A stretch of 64,000 nucleotides of DNA, taken from Marchantia polymorpha subsp. ruderalis. Taxonomy: Eukaryota > Streptophyta > Marchantiopsida > Marchantiales > Marchantiaceae. This document shows positions 15,887 to 27,579 of this stretch, piece by piece. Made by a program: the position numbers and the translations under genes. The stretch covers positions 21,122,501 to 21,186,500 of the forward strand of contig AP031352.1 of the NCBI GenBank assembly GCA_037833965.1, written 5' to 3'. Below the pieces are notes generated by a model. It was not told where the DNA came from, made no database searches, and was given only the letters and a program-made list of their open reading frames with translations. Numbering within the stretch: the stretch's first letter is position 1; every line of letters begins with the position of its first letter.

Positions 15887-16644
15887 TAAGGTGGAGGAGC
15901 AAGGTGGCAAGGTGGGCCTCTAGGTGCGGAGTATATGTGGATAGGAACACCGCCCTCCAACAACACCTGGCGGTCACACAGAAACTATACCAAGCCTTGC
16001 AGCAGCAGAGGGAGGATGCGGCGACGAAAAGTCAGGCGGATGCCGAGCTAATACGGGCAAAGATCGAGTCGGAATTGCAGGAGGAGCGGAGACAGAACCA
16101 AGTCCTAGCAGCCGAGCTTGCGCGCCAGACGCGCGCCTTAGAAGAAAGTCAAAGAGCCCGCAAGGAGGATGAGGAGTTGTTGCGCAACTTGCAATCCGAG
16201 TGCTCGGATTTGAGGGCACAACGTGCGGAAGCAGAAATGCAGCTGGCAGAGGTGGAGAGCAGCTGCAGGGCGCGAGGAGAGTTGGCGACACAAGTGACTC
16301 GTTGTCTAAAAGGATACGCCCATTGGGAGGTGGCAGCTCAAGAGAGGATCACACTCAGGGAGTTTGAGCTTCGGGCGGCGGCATTGACGGAGGGTGACAG
16401 TCGGAGTCGGCGGCGAGTGGCGAGAAAATTAGAAATCTTCTTGTCGGGTGCGCGCAACACTATGGCGCACTTGCAGTCGGAAGTCACCACAGCGCTCCGA
16501 CGCCTGGGGTTACGCAGCCGGTCGGAAGACTGGCAAGGTAGAGACAGTAAGCGGAGCAGTCCGGCGCGCAGGAGGCGCAGCACCGGATCTGCCGAGTGCA
16601 GTAGAGTAGTTTGGTTTCGCGCAGATGCTGCGAGTAGTAGATAG
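15887..16644 (+). pseudogene. Family-2 U3 ORF of LTR D, C-terminal part
   Basis: This resumes the ORF broken at 1029. It holds the coiled-coil region (repeated Gln/Glu/Arg/Leu heptads, LLRNLQSEC, LRAQRAEAEMQL), then GYAHWEVAAQE, SRSRRRVARKLE, LRRLGLRSRSEDWQG and a basic RRRRSTGSAECS terminus; stop at 16642-16644. It is homologous to the C-terminus of the 1045-aa family-1 ORF and to F2a 49657-50430. No internal stop is visible. It lacks its own start. Confidence 0.82.
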
Positions 16645-16677
16645 GATAGCGTAGTGCTAGTTAGGATCTTTTGAGGG

Positions 16678-16706
16678 TATAAAGTAGATCAAGGCGTTTT
16701 GCCTTG
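16678..16706 (+). promoter_or_regulatory. LTR D TATA box plus hairpin
   Basis: TATAAAG (16678), then CAAGGC-GTTTT-GCCTTG (16690-16706). R-U5 follows to 17589 and has no gene. Confidence 0.75.
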
Positions 16707-17589
16707 GGTCTCTTCCAGTTTCAGAAGTGCAGATCAGGAATTCACTTTCTTGGCGTGTTTGTGCATTTTGGTCCTGGCACCACGTAGAGAAGCTGCAGCA
16801 TAGCGAAGTTACCGTATGTTGTAGTTGAAGGCCTTCGGCTGAATGTTCAGAGCTAGTACCCGGTTAGAGACTTGAGTAGTGCGGATCTGCACCTGCGGGT
16901 GATTTCTGATGCTCAGAGCCGGTTGCGAGTTAGAGACTTGAACAGTTCCCCCTTACTCCTTCGAGTGACATATCCTGATTGTACTCCTACGGGAAGTTTC
17001 CCCTGAATGCCAATGTGAAGTTTCATTACTTCGTGTAAACCTTGGTTTGTAATTCAGGTTGTGTGTGTGTTACTGGATCGTGTTTTCAGTAAGTTCTCAG
17101 TTGGGTCTGCACTCCCTGCGTTCGGTGTGATAGTCGAGGGTGACGTCCACGGCGTATGTAGAGGCTTCGTTCCGAAGTGGGAAGTCCAGTCCGGGTACCC
17201 CCGCTAGTTCCTGGCGGAAGGGCAGTAAAAGCCGGAGTGGGAGGCACTACCTGCAGAACCTCTGAGTGAACTTGTGAGACACTTTCCTCCTTAAATCAGA
17301 AGCGGAGGTCCTGACCGACCTCCGAGTTGTGCTTTTTGCCAGTTTGAGGTGTGTGTGTGTGTGTGTTGAGTGACCACGCTGTACCGTGCATCCTCCGAGC
17401 ATCCTCCGAGTCGAGATCCTCCTCCGAGTCGAGCATTGCAGTATTTATGGGAGTGACAGTCGCCTAGAATTCAAACTCTACAAAAGTCTGTTAAAACGTG
17501 ACACTTTTACTCTGTGTGTTGCCTCTGTCCCTGTGGGTTCGATCTTTTTACCACCATACTGCAGTTTTAGCCTTTGGTGGGTTATTACA

Positions 17590-18642
17590 CTCCTCTTCGG
17601 ACTCCTCTCTCCATCGCCGCTTCCGCGGCACTCTTGCTGCAGGAGTATTTCTCCCTTCGTTCCTCCGCCTTGACGGAGTAGAAGTCGGCGACTCCTCTGC
17701 ATCAGTGTCGACCTCGTTCTCCCGCACATACCTCCCGGGATGGTCGACGGACAACGGCGGAAAACGAGCAAGCTCCGCCGCGGTCAAACAATTTCGCTGT
17801 CGATAAAAATTGATGAGGAAAGGAGAGAGATGACTTAGAGTTCCCCCCTTCTCCTCAAAAGCGTGCTGTCGCATCACTCTCTACAGGATGCTCGCCCAGT
17901 GAATTGGAGCTCCCTCGATGATGCACTCCACAAAAGAGACCTGCCACAATGTGATGTAGTAGGCGCGGTGTGGCTGTAGTAATTGCAGTAGCGCCGTAGC
18001 CACAGTTCGGCGGAAGCGATCCTTGTAATCGCGGGTCTTGTACCCATTCTTGGTAGACTTCTCCCGCTTGAACAACTCCACAAATTGCGCCTCGTCCTGC
18101 TTAGACACCTTGACGCTCACACTATCAAAGAGGAGGTGCCCTGGGATGCCGGCACATCTCCCCAATGCGTGCGCCCAATTTTGGACCGTCCATCGATCGA
18201 CATGCGGCCGCAATCCGCGTGTAGGTGGTCCCTGTGGCTCTAGCCACTCGCGCACCATATCCACACAGATGTAGTTCCATCCCCATAGCAAGAAATCGAG
18301 CTTTCTTGCTATCAGCCGCTCCTCAAAAGCGCGCAGCCCGTTCTGTGGTAGTCGGAGCGGCAGCATCCGCAATCGGCCCAGTCTCGTCATTGCGTTCTTG
18401 GAGTTCGCCTATTCGCTAATTCTCCTTCTGCTCCGCTCGAGCTCCTTGCTTCCTCGGCAAACTCTAATCTCCCTCAATTCCAAATCACGCGCACTCACTT
18501 CTCTCTCAATCACCAAGTAATCCTCTGCGCGGCGATGTAGGGAATGCTTAGCAGCTAGCAGATGGACGCGCGCAGCTCGCACTAGAGAATGGAATCGCGA
18601 ATTCAAGAATGGGACGCTCTCCGTCTCCCGGTCGAAGGTCAT
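17590..18642 (-). pseudogene. Family-1 U3 ORF, N-terminal part, reverse, with stops
   Basis: Starts with the family ATG (MTFDRE...) at 18642. The domain is broken by stops near 18409 and 17881 (after HWASIL); fragments lie at 18642-18409, 18390-17881 and 17877-17590. It retains LDFLLWGWN, LGRCAG and TRDYKDR. It is truncated at the basic RKRRWREESEE segment by the junction with LTR D. Non-functional remnant. Confidence 0.85.
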
Positions 18643-19855
18643 GGTCGGCTCTTGCTCGTGAAGGACGACTCAATTGATGGCCGCGCCGGCTCTACGCTAA
18701 AACGGTCTCCGCTCTCACGCGCGGCTTCACGCTCCGCCGACGCCGATTTAACTCTCACGCTTGAATTGGCGGATTTGAACTCCGCGAGCGTACTACGCCG
18801 CGGACATGGGTGCGCAGCGCCGAAGGCGGATTTTCCGCCTTGCGCGGTACACTCGTTCGTACCGCTCCTCAGCCAATCCTCCTCTCCCTCGGCGCTTGTC
18901 CGCACGTCGGACAAAAGTTCAACTCCCGCCTGGGCGCAGGCGGACTTCTCGGCGGATTCTCCGCCGGCGCGGAACTTCACCCGCCTGTGCACAGGCGCTC
19001 GCCTATGCGCAGGCGAAGTCCGTCTGCGTCGATGCGCTGGCGCGGAAGGCGTTGACCGCGGTCAACCGACTCCGTCCAGACTGTCCGTTCCTTGTCTCTC
19101 CGTCGGCGCTCTCGATGCCGCAACTCCGTCCGACCAAGAGCGCATCCATCCGTCCCGTCTGTACAGTCCGTACGGTCTGTACGGATTTTACTATTCTGGC
19201 GGCTCCTTGCTCGTCCGCGCTGTTGCGTTGGCGCAGAAGGCGCCGTACAATTTCTACCTCCAAAGGCGCATTTCTAGGGCCGAAGGCGGATTTCCCGCCG
19301 ACGCCGGAGGGTCTGTGCACAGGCGAACGCCTGTGCGTAGGCAAACTTCGCGCCTACATCAAAAACCCTATTTCGCCTGTGCGCAGGCGAACTTCCTCCG
19401 TCCGCGTATAGGACAAAACCTCCTGCGCCTGTGCGCAGGCGGAAAGCTGAGTATCTTACAACCTTCATAACTCCCGGAGTCCTCATCGGTTGTTGGCGTT
19501 CTTGGGCTCGTTGGAATCAGCGCGTCGAGCTCTTTCCAACAAGACCCTAACTAGATCAAGGCGTTTGGGGATTGACCTAATTATGAAGGATTTCCCTACC
19601 GCCGAGGGCGCGACGCCGAAGGCGGATTTTGCGCCTTGTGCCGTAGGGATCATACCTTCAGAGCTCGCAGGGAGGGTGGTGCCCTTCCTTGACGCTGCAC
19701 CCAACTCCTAGATTCTACAAGGTCCCTCGAGAATCTCTGCAATCTTCCGAATTCACTCTATTTTGATGCACCGAAGGCTATTTACATTGCTGCCTTGGTA
19801 CAGTTTTCCAAAAATGTTTTAATTTCCTCAAAATTACCAAAAGTGGGGTACCACA
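18643..19855 (-). other. U3 leader of the reverse LTR, non-coding
   Basis: Homologous to 1030-2215 in reverse. It contains hairpin motifs (for example 18985-19018 and 19315-19338) and the recurrent inverted-repeat module at about 19505-19560. The long ORFs on both strands (such as 18589-19470) follow from GC-rich dyads and are not called as genes. Confidence 0.7.
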
Positions 19856-22140
19856 TATGGGGATGGAATTGGGTATGTCCGGAGATGGTACGCGAGTGAC
19901 TGCGGGAGAGGAACCAACCTCTGCGCGGATTCCGACCGCATCCGGAGAGATGGCAGGTCAGTGACTAGCAGCAAGTGTTGGGAAGGTGCGCGGGAGAGGA
20001 AGGCCATCTTCTTTTTGAATGTGAGAGTGTGCAGGTCACGAAGGAGGAAGAGATTTACTTCGGGGCTTTATTCAAGCACAGCAAGTCGAGCAAGAACGGG
20101 TACAAGACCCGTGACTACAAGGATCGCTTGCGGAGGAATGTCGCGGTAGCACTCCTCCAAATTTTGCAGCCGCACTGGACCACATACATGACTTCTTGGC
20201 AAGTGGGGTTTGTGGAGCTGGCGTTGGCTGGAGCTCCGATCCATTGGGCTCAGATTCTTTGGAAGGCAACAAGACAGCACGCACAGGAGGAGAAGGGGGA
20301 TCGATGAATCACCTCTTCCTCTTTTTGATCAATTTCTATCGGTAGATGGAATGCTTGACAACCACGGAGCGAGTGTAGTTTCCTTTGCTGTCACGCAGCA
20401 ATCCGGGCAGGTATGTGAAGGATGTCGAAGTCAACACCGACGAGGACGAGACGCCCGCTTGCACGCCACCAGCTCGACCGAGAGCAGAGGAAGAACCGCG
20501 AGCATCACGAGTGCCGCGGAAGCGAAAGTGGGATGGAGAAGCGGAGCCGAGTCAACAAGACGCTGTTGTTGCTTCCAGCCGAAGTCGAGCAATTCAGGGT
20601 CTCTCCAGTCGTCCCAAGCAGAAGGCTTGCAAGCTCGTCCTGCCGGCAAGCAGCGCGGACACCGGACGAGCTACGGAGAAGAGAAACTCGCCATCTTCGG
20701 GGGAGGATGCGAATGCACGAGCTAGCGAGAGAACAACGGACCTTCCTCCACCGAAGGCATGGACGCCTTTGGAGGAAGCAAGAAGGCCTTCCGGCCAAGG
20801 AAGACATCATGCGGCACCGACGAGTGTGCCAGCGACAGACAGGCGCTTCGACTCTAAGCAAGTGCCGTTCGACGACTCGACTTCGGGTCAAGAGCCTTCG
20901 GCGCAGGAGAAGAGTGGGGAGGAGCCTTCGTCTCAAGGGCCTTTGGCTTAGAGGACTTCGGATCAGACGCCTTCGGCGCTGATCCAATTTAAGAAATCGG
21001 CCACGGACGAAGGCCGAAAGGATGAGACACGTGTGCCTTCGGCACAAGTGCCTTCGGCGGTAGCAGATCGGATAGGAGAAGCGGACCTGCACGAAGCCAG
21101 ATCTCCCACCGCATTGGATATCTTGGCCGGGAGTGGGGCGGCGGTCGCAGCAGCAGAAGCCACGCGACCTAGTTTCAGGGAATCGCCGAGGATTTCTGTG
21201 GCGATAGAGATCCTCGACTTAGAGGACGAAGAGGACGAAGTCTCAGTATCAGAAGGGCAGGAAGTGGAGTCGGTACAGGGCAGGCCGACAGGAGTATTGT
21301 GCGAGCAGGTGGTACCACTACTGCGGTACCTTGATCGCAAGGCGGCGAAGTACGCTGATCCCCGCCATCGTGGATCCTACGTCGAATTGATGCGGAATCG
21401 GACGCGAATCAAAGTCGCGACGAATCCTGTACTGATTTCCTTGGACAACAAGTACAGAGAGTTAGAGTTGAAGAACGATGCCCTGCAAGGACATCTCACA
21501 CTCTCGCGGAAACTGCAGAAGGCAGTTAATCAGCTGCATGATGACAAGGCGGCCGAGGCACAGAGAGAATTTGAGAAGCAGCGGGAGAAGATCGAGGCGG
21601 AGCTCAATTCTGAGCGAGCCTAGAATTGCATCTTGGCAGAGGAGCTCGTGCGGAAGACACGGTTATTGGAGCAGTGTCAGATCGCAGGCCAGGCAGATGA
21701 GGAATTACTGCGTCGCCTGCAATCGCAGTGCAGCGAATTGAGAATGTAGCGTGCGCAAGCAGAGCTGCAGTTTGTAGAGTTTGAAGGCGACAACCGGCGC
21801 GCGGCAGATCGCACACGTGAGGAGTTGGTCGCGCGAGTGAACCAGTGTTAGAGAGGTTACACTCTCTGAGAGGTGGCAGCGCGAGAGAGAGTCACCTTGC
21901 GCGAGTTAGAGATCCGTGCGGCGGCCTTGATGTCGGATGACAGTCGGAGCCGGCGGCGAGTGGCGAAGCGGTTGGATGCCTTCCTGGCGAGATCGCGGGA
22001 CGTCATTGCAAACGTCGAGGCAGAGGTGACCTCGGTGTTGCGGCGGCTGGGTTTGCGCAGAAGAGTAGAAGACTGATCTGGTAGAGATGCAGTGCGCGGT
22101 AGGCCTTCGCACAGGAGGCATAGCACATGACATGAAGTGT
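19856..22140 (+). pseudogene. Decayed family-2 U3 ORF of F2c
   Basis: Recognisable blocks: WGWNW at 19858-19872, LGRCAGEEGHLLFE and TRDYKDRLRRNVA (19975-20307), a Ser/Pro/Arg linker with PSA repeats (20385-21090), the acidic DLEDEEDE stretch near 21220, LLRYLDRKAAKYADP (21315-21360), the coiled coil (21380-21840) and the basic C-terminus (21870-22076). Several stops and frameshifts separate them. Non-functional. Confidence 0.8.
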
Positions 22141-22179
22141 AGCGTAGAGTAGAGTGTTAGGTAGTTAGAACTTAGAAGG

Positions 22180-22208
22180 TATAAAGTAGTTCATGGCATT
22201 TTGCCTTG
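22180..22208 (+). promoter_or_regulatory. F2c TATA box with degraded hairpin
   Basis: TATAAAG at 22180; the following stem reads CATGGC-ATTTT-GCCTTG and has lost one pair, in keeping with age. Confidence 0.6.
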
Positions 22209-22372
22209 GGAATTTTCCAGTTTCGGAAGTGCAATTTAGGAACTCATTTTCTCTGCGAGTTTGTGTCCTTAGTTCTGTCACCGCGCAAGAGGAGCTACAA
22301 CTTGACGAAGTTACCGCATTTTGTAGTTGAAGGCCTTCGGCCGAATGTTCAGAGCTAGTGGACTGGTTAGAT

Positions 22373-23151
22373 TGTAATAACCCACTAAAGGCTAAAACTG
22401 CAATATAGTGGTAGAAAGGTCGAACCCACAGGGACAAAGGAACACACAGGGTACAAAGTGTCACATTTAACAGACTAGTGAGGAGTTTGAATTCTCAGGC
22501 GACTGTCACTCCCAAAAATACTGCAAGTGTTCACTCGGAGCTCACTCGGAGGTCGCACAGTGCAGCATAACACACACACACACACACACCTGAAACTACA
22601 GAAACACAACCCAGAGATCGGTTAGGACCTCTACTTAAGATTTCAGGGGGAAAGTCTCTCGCGAGCACTCAGCGAAGCTGCGGGTAGTGACTCCCAACTC
22701 CGGCTTTTACAACCCTTCCACTAGCTTTTTGCTAGCGTAGGGAACCCGGTTTGGACTTCCTACTTCGGATTGAAGTCACTCACACGCGGTGAACAACACT
22801 CTCAACTCACAAAACGCGCAGAGAACACAGGTTGGCACGGAGGGACTCACCGAGAAACGTTTCAGTAACACACCATAACAGTCTATTGAAGAGTTTGAAT
22901 TATTAGTCACTTGTCATTCCCAGAAATACTACAGGGGTTACCCTAAAGGCAACTGCTGCAGCGTAACCTAAATTTACAACCCAGGCTTACACGAAGTAGC
23001 AAAACTTCACTTTGGCATTCAGGGGAAAAATCCCGAAGGAGTACAATCAGGAATAGTCACTCGAAGGTGTAGAAGCGAAACTATTCAAGTATCTAACTCG
23101 TCACTGGCTCTTAGCATCGGCAATCACCTGCAGGTGTAGATCCGAACTACT
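22373..23151 (-). mobile_element. Reverse family-1 LTR tail 'L-rev' (U5 and part of R)
   Basis: On the plus strand it starts TGTAATAACCCACT, the complement of the LTR 3' end, and runs to the R region, where it is cut at 23152 by B-rev. The left flank TAGAT (22368-22372) would be its target duplication; the other end lies outside the window. It contains no gene. Confidence 0.8.
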
Positions 23152-24093
23152 TGTAACAACCCACTAAAGGCTAAAACTGCAATATAGTGGTAGAAAGGTC
23201 GAACCCACAGGGACAGAGGAACACACAGGGTACAAAGTGTCACGTTTAACAGACTATTGAGGAGTTTGAATTCTCAGGCGACTGTCACTCCCAGAAATAC
23301 TGCAAGTATCCACTCGGAGCGCACTCGGAGGTCGCACAGTGCAGCGTAACACACACACACACCTGAAACTACAGAAACACAACCCAGAGATCCGTTAGGA
23401 CCTCTACTCAAGATTTCAGGGGGAAAGTCTCTTGCGAGCACACTTAGCGAAGCTGCGGGTAGTGACTTCCAACTCCGGCTTTTACAACACTTCCACTAGC
23501 TTGCTGCTAGCGTAGGAAACCCGGTTTGAACTGCCTACTTCGGATCGAAGTCACTCATACGCGGTGAACAACACTCTCAACTCACAAAACGCGCAGAGAA
23601 CACAGGTCAGCACGGAAGGACTCACTGAAAAACATTCCAGTAACACACCATAACAGTCTATTTGAAGAGTTTGAGTTCTCAGGCACTTGTCATTCCTAGA
23701 AATACTACAGGGGTTACCCCAAAGGCACCTGCTGCAGCGTAACCAGAATTTACAACCAAGGCTTACAAGAAGTAGCAAAACTTCACTTTGGCATTCATGG
23801 GAAAAATCCCGAAGGAGTACAATCAGGAACAGTCACTCGAAGGTGTAGGAGCGAAACCATTCAAGTATCTAACTCGTCACTGGCTCTGAGCATCGACAAT
23901 CACCCGCGGGTGTAGATCCGAACTACTCAAGTCTCTAACCAATGTACTAGCTCTGAACATTCGGCCGAAGGCCTTCAGCTACAAAATGCGGAACGCCAGG
24001 TTGTAGCTCCTCTTGCGTGGTGACAGAACTAAGGACACAAACACGCAGAGAAAATGAGTTCCTGATCTGCACTTCTGATGTTGGGAAAGATCC

Positions 24094-24122
24094 CAAGGCA
24101 AAACGCCTTGAACTACTTTATA
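24094..24122 (-). promoter_or_regulatory. B-rev LTR TATA box plus hairpin
   Basis: Minus-strand TATAAAG (24116-24122) followed by CAAGGC-GTTTT-GCCTTG (24094-24110). Confidence 0.75.
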
Positions 24123-24185
24123 CCTTCTAAATCCTAACTAGCACTACACTGCACTAAGCTACACGCCTGCACGGAACCACGCTAC

Positions 24186-24230
24186 ACTACACTCCGCAGA
24201 ACCTGTGCAACAGGTTCTGCGGAGTGTAGT
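24186..24230. repeat. Perfect 20 bp inverted repeat at the U3 ORF deletion
   Basis: Arms 24186-24205 and 24211-24230 are exact reverse complements separated by TGCAA. One arm is the native end of the U3 ORF; the other is a fold-back copy. Confidence 0.92.
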
Positions 24231-24674
24231 GAGGACAAACTTTCCTCGCCTACTCGTAGGCGAGAAGCTGAGTGTCTTGCAACCTTCATAACTCCCGGAT
24301 TTCTCCTCCGTTTGTGGCGTTCTTGAGCTCGTTAGAATCAGCGCGTCAAGCTCTTTTCAACGAGACCCTAACCAAGTCGAGGCGTTTGGGAATTGACCAG
24401 GTTCTGAAGGATTCCTCTAGCGCCAAAGGCGGATTTCGCGCCTTGCGCCGAAGGGGTTATTCCTTCAGAGCCCGCATCTAGGGCGGTGCCTGTCCCAGAC
24501 GTTGCACCCAACTCCTGGATTCTACGAGTTCTCTCAAAATTCTCCGAAATCCTCCAGTTTCACTCTATTTTGATGCACCGATGGCCATTTACACTACTGC
24601 CGTGGTATAGTTTTCCAAAAATGTTTTAAATTCCTCAAAAATACCAAAAGTGGGGTCCCACATGCTCCCCTCCT

Positions 24675-27570
24675 CAATTGTGAGCGCCCACGCGAACACT
24701 CATACCAGTGTTCGCGTGGGCGAACATTCGTAAACTCGCGTGGCGTTTACGAGTGTTTGCACACTCGTAAATGCCACCCGTTCACTCGGGTGCCTAGTGA
24801 TTCTCCTATCAAGTCCGCAAGTTGGATGATTCCATTCGGGAAGACTTCGACGACCTTGTATGGTCCCATCCATCTTAGGTGCAGTTTGCTTGGGAATCAG
24901 CCATGCCTACTGTCGTAGAGCAGCGCCAAATCGCCATTCTAAAGGAGTACAGGTTTGATCCTCTTATCGTATCTCTCCTTTCTGCGGAGCTGAATTCGTC
25001 TGGTGCGTTCCTCGGCTTCGCGCCTCCTTTCCTCCAGTACCATGACTTCCTGCAACCTGTAGAGTTGACTCTCCTCCGCACTCACCCTATTTAGGTCCAA
25101 CGTTCGTTGGGTGGGTACTTTGAATTCGATCGGCAGGATCGGATGTTGACCATACACCAAAAAGTATGGTGTCTGTTTCGTCGTAATCTTCTCAGCTGTC
25201 CGGTACGCCCACAGCGCGGCTGCTCACTTCGTATCCCAGTCGTAAGCGTGGTTTACCGTGACCTTGACCAGTATTTTACACAACAGACCATTGGACTTCT
25301 CCGTCAATCCATTCGCCTGGGGATTGTATGGGGTAGTCTTCCGGTGCTTGATGTGAAAATGCCGTGTCAGATCTTCGATTATCTGGTTCAAAAAGTGCGT
25401 GCCTCGGTCGCTGACTAGTTCTAAGGGACATCCGTAGCGCGTGATGATCGATTCGAACAAGAAGGCTGCTACTGTGGCTGCATCATCCCTTCGAGTGGCC
25501 TTGGCCTCCACCATCTTGGTGGCATAGTCCGTAGCTACCAGGATGTAGCGCCTTCGTGTGTTTCTAGTCACTGGTTGTATTGGCCCTACGAAGTCGATGC
25601 CCCACTTCTCGAAAGGTGCTAGAGGCATGATGGGAGTCAGGGGCCACCGTGTTGTAGGCGTTGGTCTCCCTGTCCTCTAGCAGCTGTAGCATTTTCGAAT
25701 GTAACATCCTTAAACATGGTCGGCCACCAATACCCTGCATTTACAATCTTCGTGACTGTATTCCGGGTGGCATAGTGGCCACCCGCATCTTCGGTGTGCA
25801 TCGTGCTTACTACCCTTGGGACCTCTGATTCCTCCAGGCATCTGCACAGACGTTCGTCTGCCATCTTCTTGAACAAAACTCCTTGTTGGAGTTGGTATGG
25901 GCCAGCCTTATGTATAAAGACAGTCCTTTGTTCCAAGTCCATGCCCTCGGGACACTGAAGCGTGAGCAGGTACCGGTACAACTCTGCATATCGGGACTCC
26001 TACCCCGCGGACAACTGAAACAGTTGTCGTCCAGAAAGTCGTCCACCAGTTCCTCCTCGGTAGGTTGGGTCCATAATCTGGATAAGTAATCCGCGTTTTC
26101 GTGATGCACCCCCTTCCTGGTCTGGATCGTGTAGGTAAACTCCTGCAGCAGCAGCACCCATCTGGCTATCCGACCAGACAGATCTGCTTTCTTGACTAGG
26201 TGCTGCAAGGCGTAGTGATCCACATGGAACACAAACTCGTAGCAGATTAAGTAGTGTCTAAACTTCTTGCAGGAGTACACCATCCCCAACGCCTCTCTCT
26301 CCGTCGTGGTGTTCTTCCTTTCTGCTAGAGACAGCTGACGGCTCGCAAAATAAATCCGGTAGTCCTTTTTGTTGTCATCCTTCTGGCTCAAAATGACACC
26401 GATGGCGAATGCCGATGTGTCGACGTAGACATGGAAAGGTCGATCCTAGTCTGGACTCCTTAGTACTGGAGCGGTCGTGAGTTTCGCTTTAAGAGCCTCG
26501 AATGCTGACTGCTGCTTCTCACCCCAGTCATAAGGCTCGTCCTTCTTTAACAACTTGGTCAGGTCGGCCGCCAAGATCACATACATGTGTATGAATGTGA
26601 TGCCCACATGATCCAGAAATGCTCGCAGCTCCCTCAGATTCGTCGGTGGCTCTAGCTCGAGGATGACCTTGACCTTCTCGATGTCCACTGCAATGCCGTC
26701 CGACGAAACACGATGGCCTAACAAGATTCCACTAGTCATAAAGAAAAAACACTTCTCGGGGTGCAGCGATAAACTGCTCTCCCTGCATTTATCAAAGGTC
26801 TGTTTCAGGTGACTCAGGTGTTCTAACCACTTTCCAAAGACACAGAAGTCGTCTATGAATATTTCTAAGAACTTCCTCAGCTGCTCCTGAAAAATATTGA
26901 TCATCATCCGCTGAAAGGTGGCAGGTGCATTGCACAGACCGAAGGGCATCTTGTGATACGCATAGGTTCCCCAATCGGTTGTGAATGTCGTCTTATCCTT
27001 GTCATGTTCCCGGATAGACACCTGATTGTAGCTTGAGAACCCGTCTAGGAAGCTATAGCACTCATGTCCCGCGACATGGTCTAAAATGGCATCCGTGAAC
27101 GGCAGAGGGTGGTGATCCTTCCGCGTTGTTGCGTTCAACTTTCTGAAATCCTGACACACCCGTATCTTACCTGTCAACTTCTTGGGTACGATGACAATCG
27201 GTGATACCCATTCACTGCTGAGCACTGGGTAAATAATACCGGCGCTCAGATACTTATCTATCTCCTCCTTAACTAGCAAGGAGTATTATGGGTTGAGGCG
27301 ATACTGGCGTTGACGTATGGGTACGGCTTCATCCAGTAAATCAATGCGGTGTTCTCCATACCGCGCTGGTATCCCCTTCATGTTTTCTATCCTCCAGGCG
27401 AAGACGTCAACGTAGTGGCGAAGGAAGGCCTGTACCTCCCTTAGCTCTTCTTCTTTCACCGTGCTTGATACCTTCAAGCACTTGTCAGGACTGAGTTGTA
27501 CTTCGTGACAGTCACTAGGATCGACAATGCCTTCTGTGTGACTCGTCTCACTTCTTCCCAGTCCCACCGT
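24675..27570 (-). pseudogene. pol: Pol of B-rev, broken
   Basis: Same RT-RNase H-integrase order as element B pol. RT (MPFGLCNAPATFQRMM, FIDDFCVFG) is within 27279-26446, RNase H within 26391-25810, the integrase zinc finger about 25830-25690, and the integrase core (GIDFVGPI, SDRGTHF, GLTEKSN) within 25628-25224. Defects include an in-frame stop near 27286 (after RQYRLNP), a TGG-to-TAG stop at about 26449, and frameshifts near 25810, 25690 and 25220. Not functional. Confidence 0.9.
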
Positions 27571-27579
27571 TAATTGCTA
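27571..27579 (-). promoter_or_regulatory. Readthrough site of B-rev, conserved
   Basis: Minus-strand TAG CAA TTA at the gag-pro/pol border, identical to 9275-9283 although flanking codons have changed. Confidence 0.85.

Larger units (their letters stand above)
1..17589 (+). mobile_element. Family-2 LTR 'D', 5' end outside window, split by element B
   Basis: D occupies 1-1029 and about 15887-17589; the intervening DNA is element B. It carries the family-2 U3 ORF, then a TATA box (16678), a hairpin and a roughly 0.9 kb R-U5 ending in TTACA at 17589. Homology to F2a (48637-51350) runs through both halves in the same order, which shows they were once continuous. Immediately after TTACA the sequence becomes a reverse-oriented family-1 LTR cut inside its ORF, so D most likely inserted there; the expected target duplication CTCCT (17590-17594) cannot be tested because the left end of D lies outside the window. 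Confidence 0.85.
17590..19855 (-). mobile_element. Reverse family-1 LTR fragment 'B1-rev' (U3 and part of ORF)
   Basis: Read on the minus strand it starts TGTGGTACCCC at 19855, runs through about 1.2 kb of palindrome-rich U3 leader (to 18643) and then the U3 ORF, ending abruptly at 17590 where LTR D joins. Its right flank (from 19856, TATGG) is the LLWGWNW region of the old family-2 ORF F2c, which is therefore its insertion site. The rest is left of the window. Confidence 0.85.
19856..22372 (+). mobile_element. Old family-2 LTR 'F2c', middle part; outermost layer of the nest
   Basis: It begins inside the U3 ORF, continues through a decayed C-terminus, a TATA box (22180) and the start of R, and is cut at 22373 by a reverse LTR. 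Its divergence and number of stops exceed those of F2a and F2b, in keeping with the oldest layer. Both ends lie outside the window. Confidence 0.8.
23152..24662 (-). repeat. 3' LTR of B-rev (1511 bp), U3 ORF deleted
   Basis: Minus-strand start TGTGGGACCCCAC at 24662 and end GTTGTTACA at 23152. R-U5 and the TATA/hairpin are present, as is part of the U3 leader, but essentially the whole ORF is gone. The deletion is marked by a perfect 20 bp inverted repeat (24186-24230). Confidence 0.88.
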
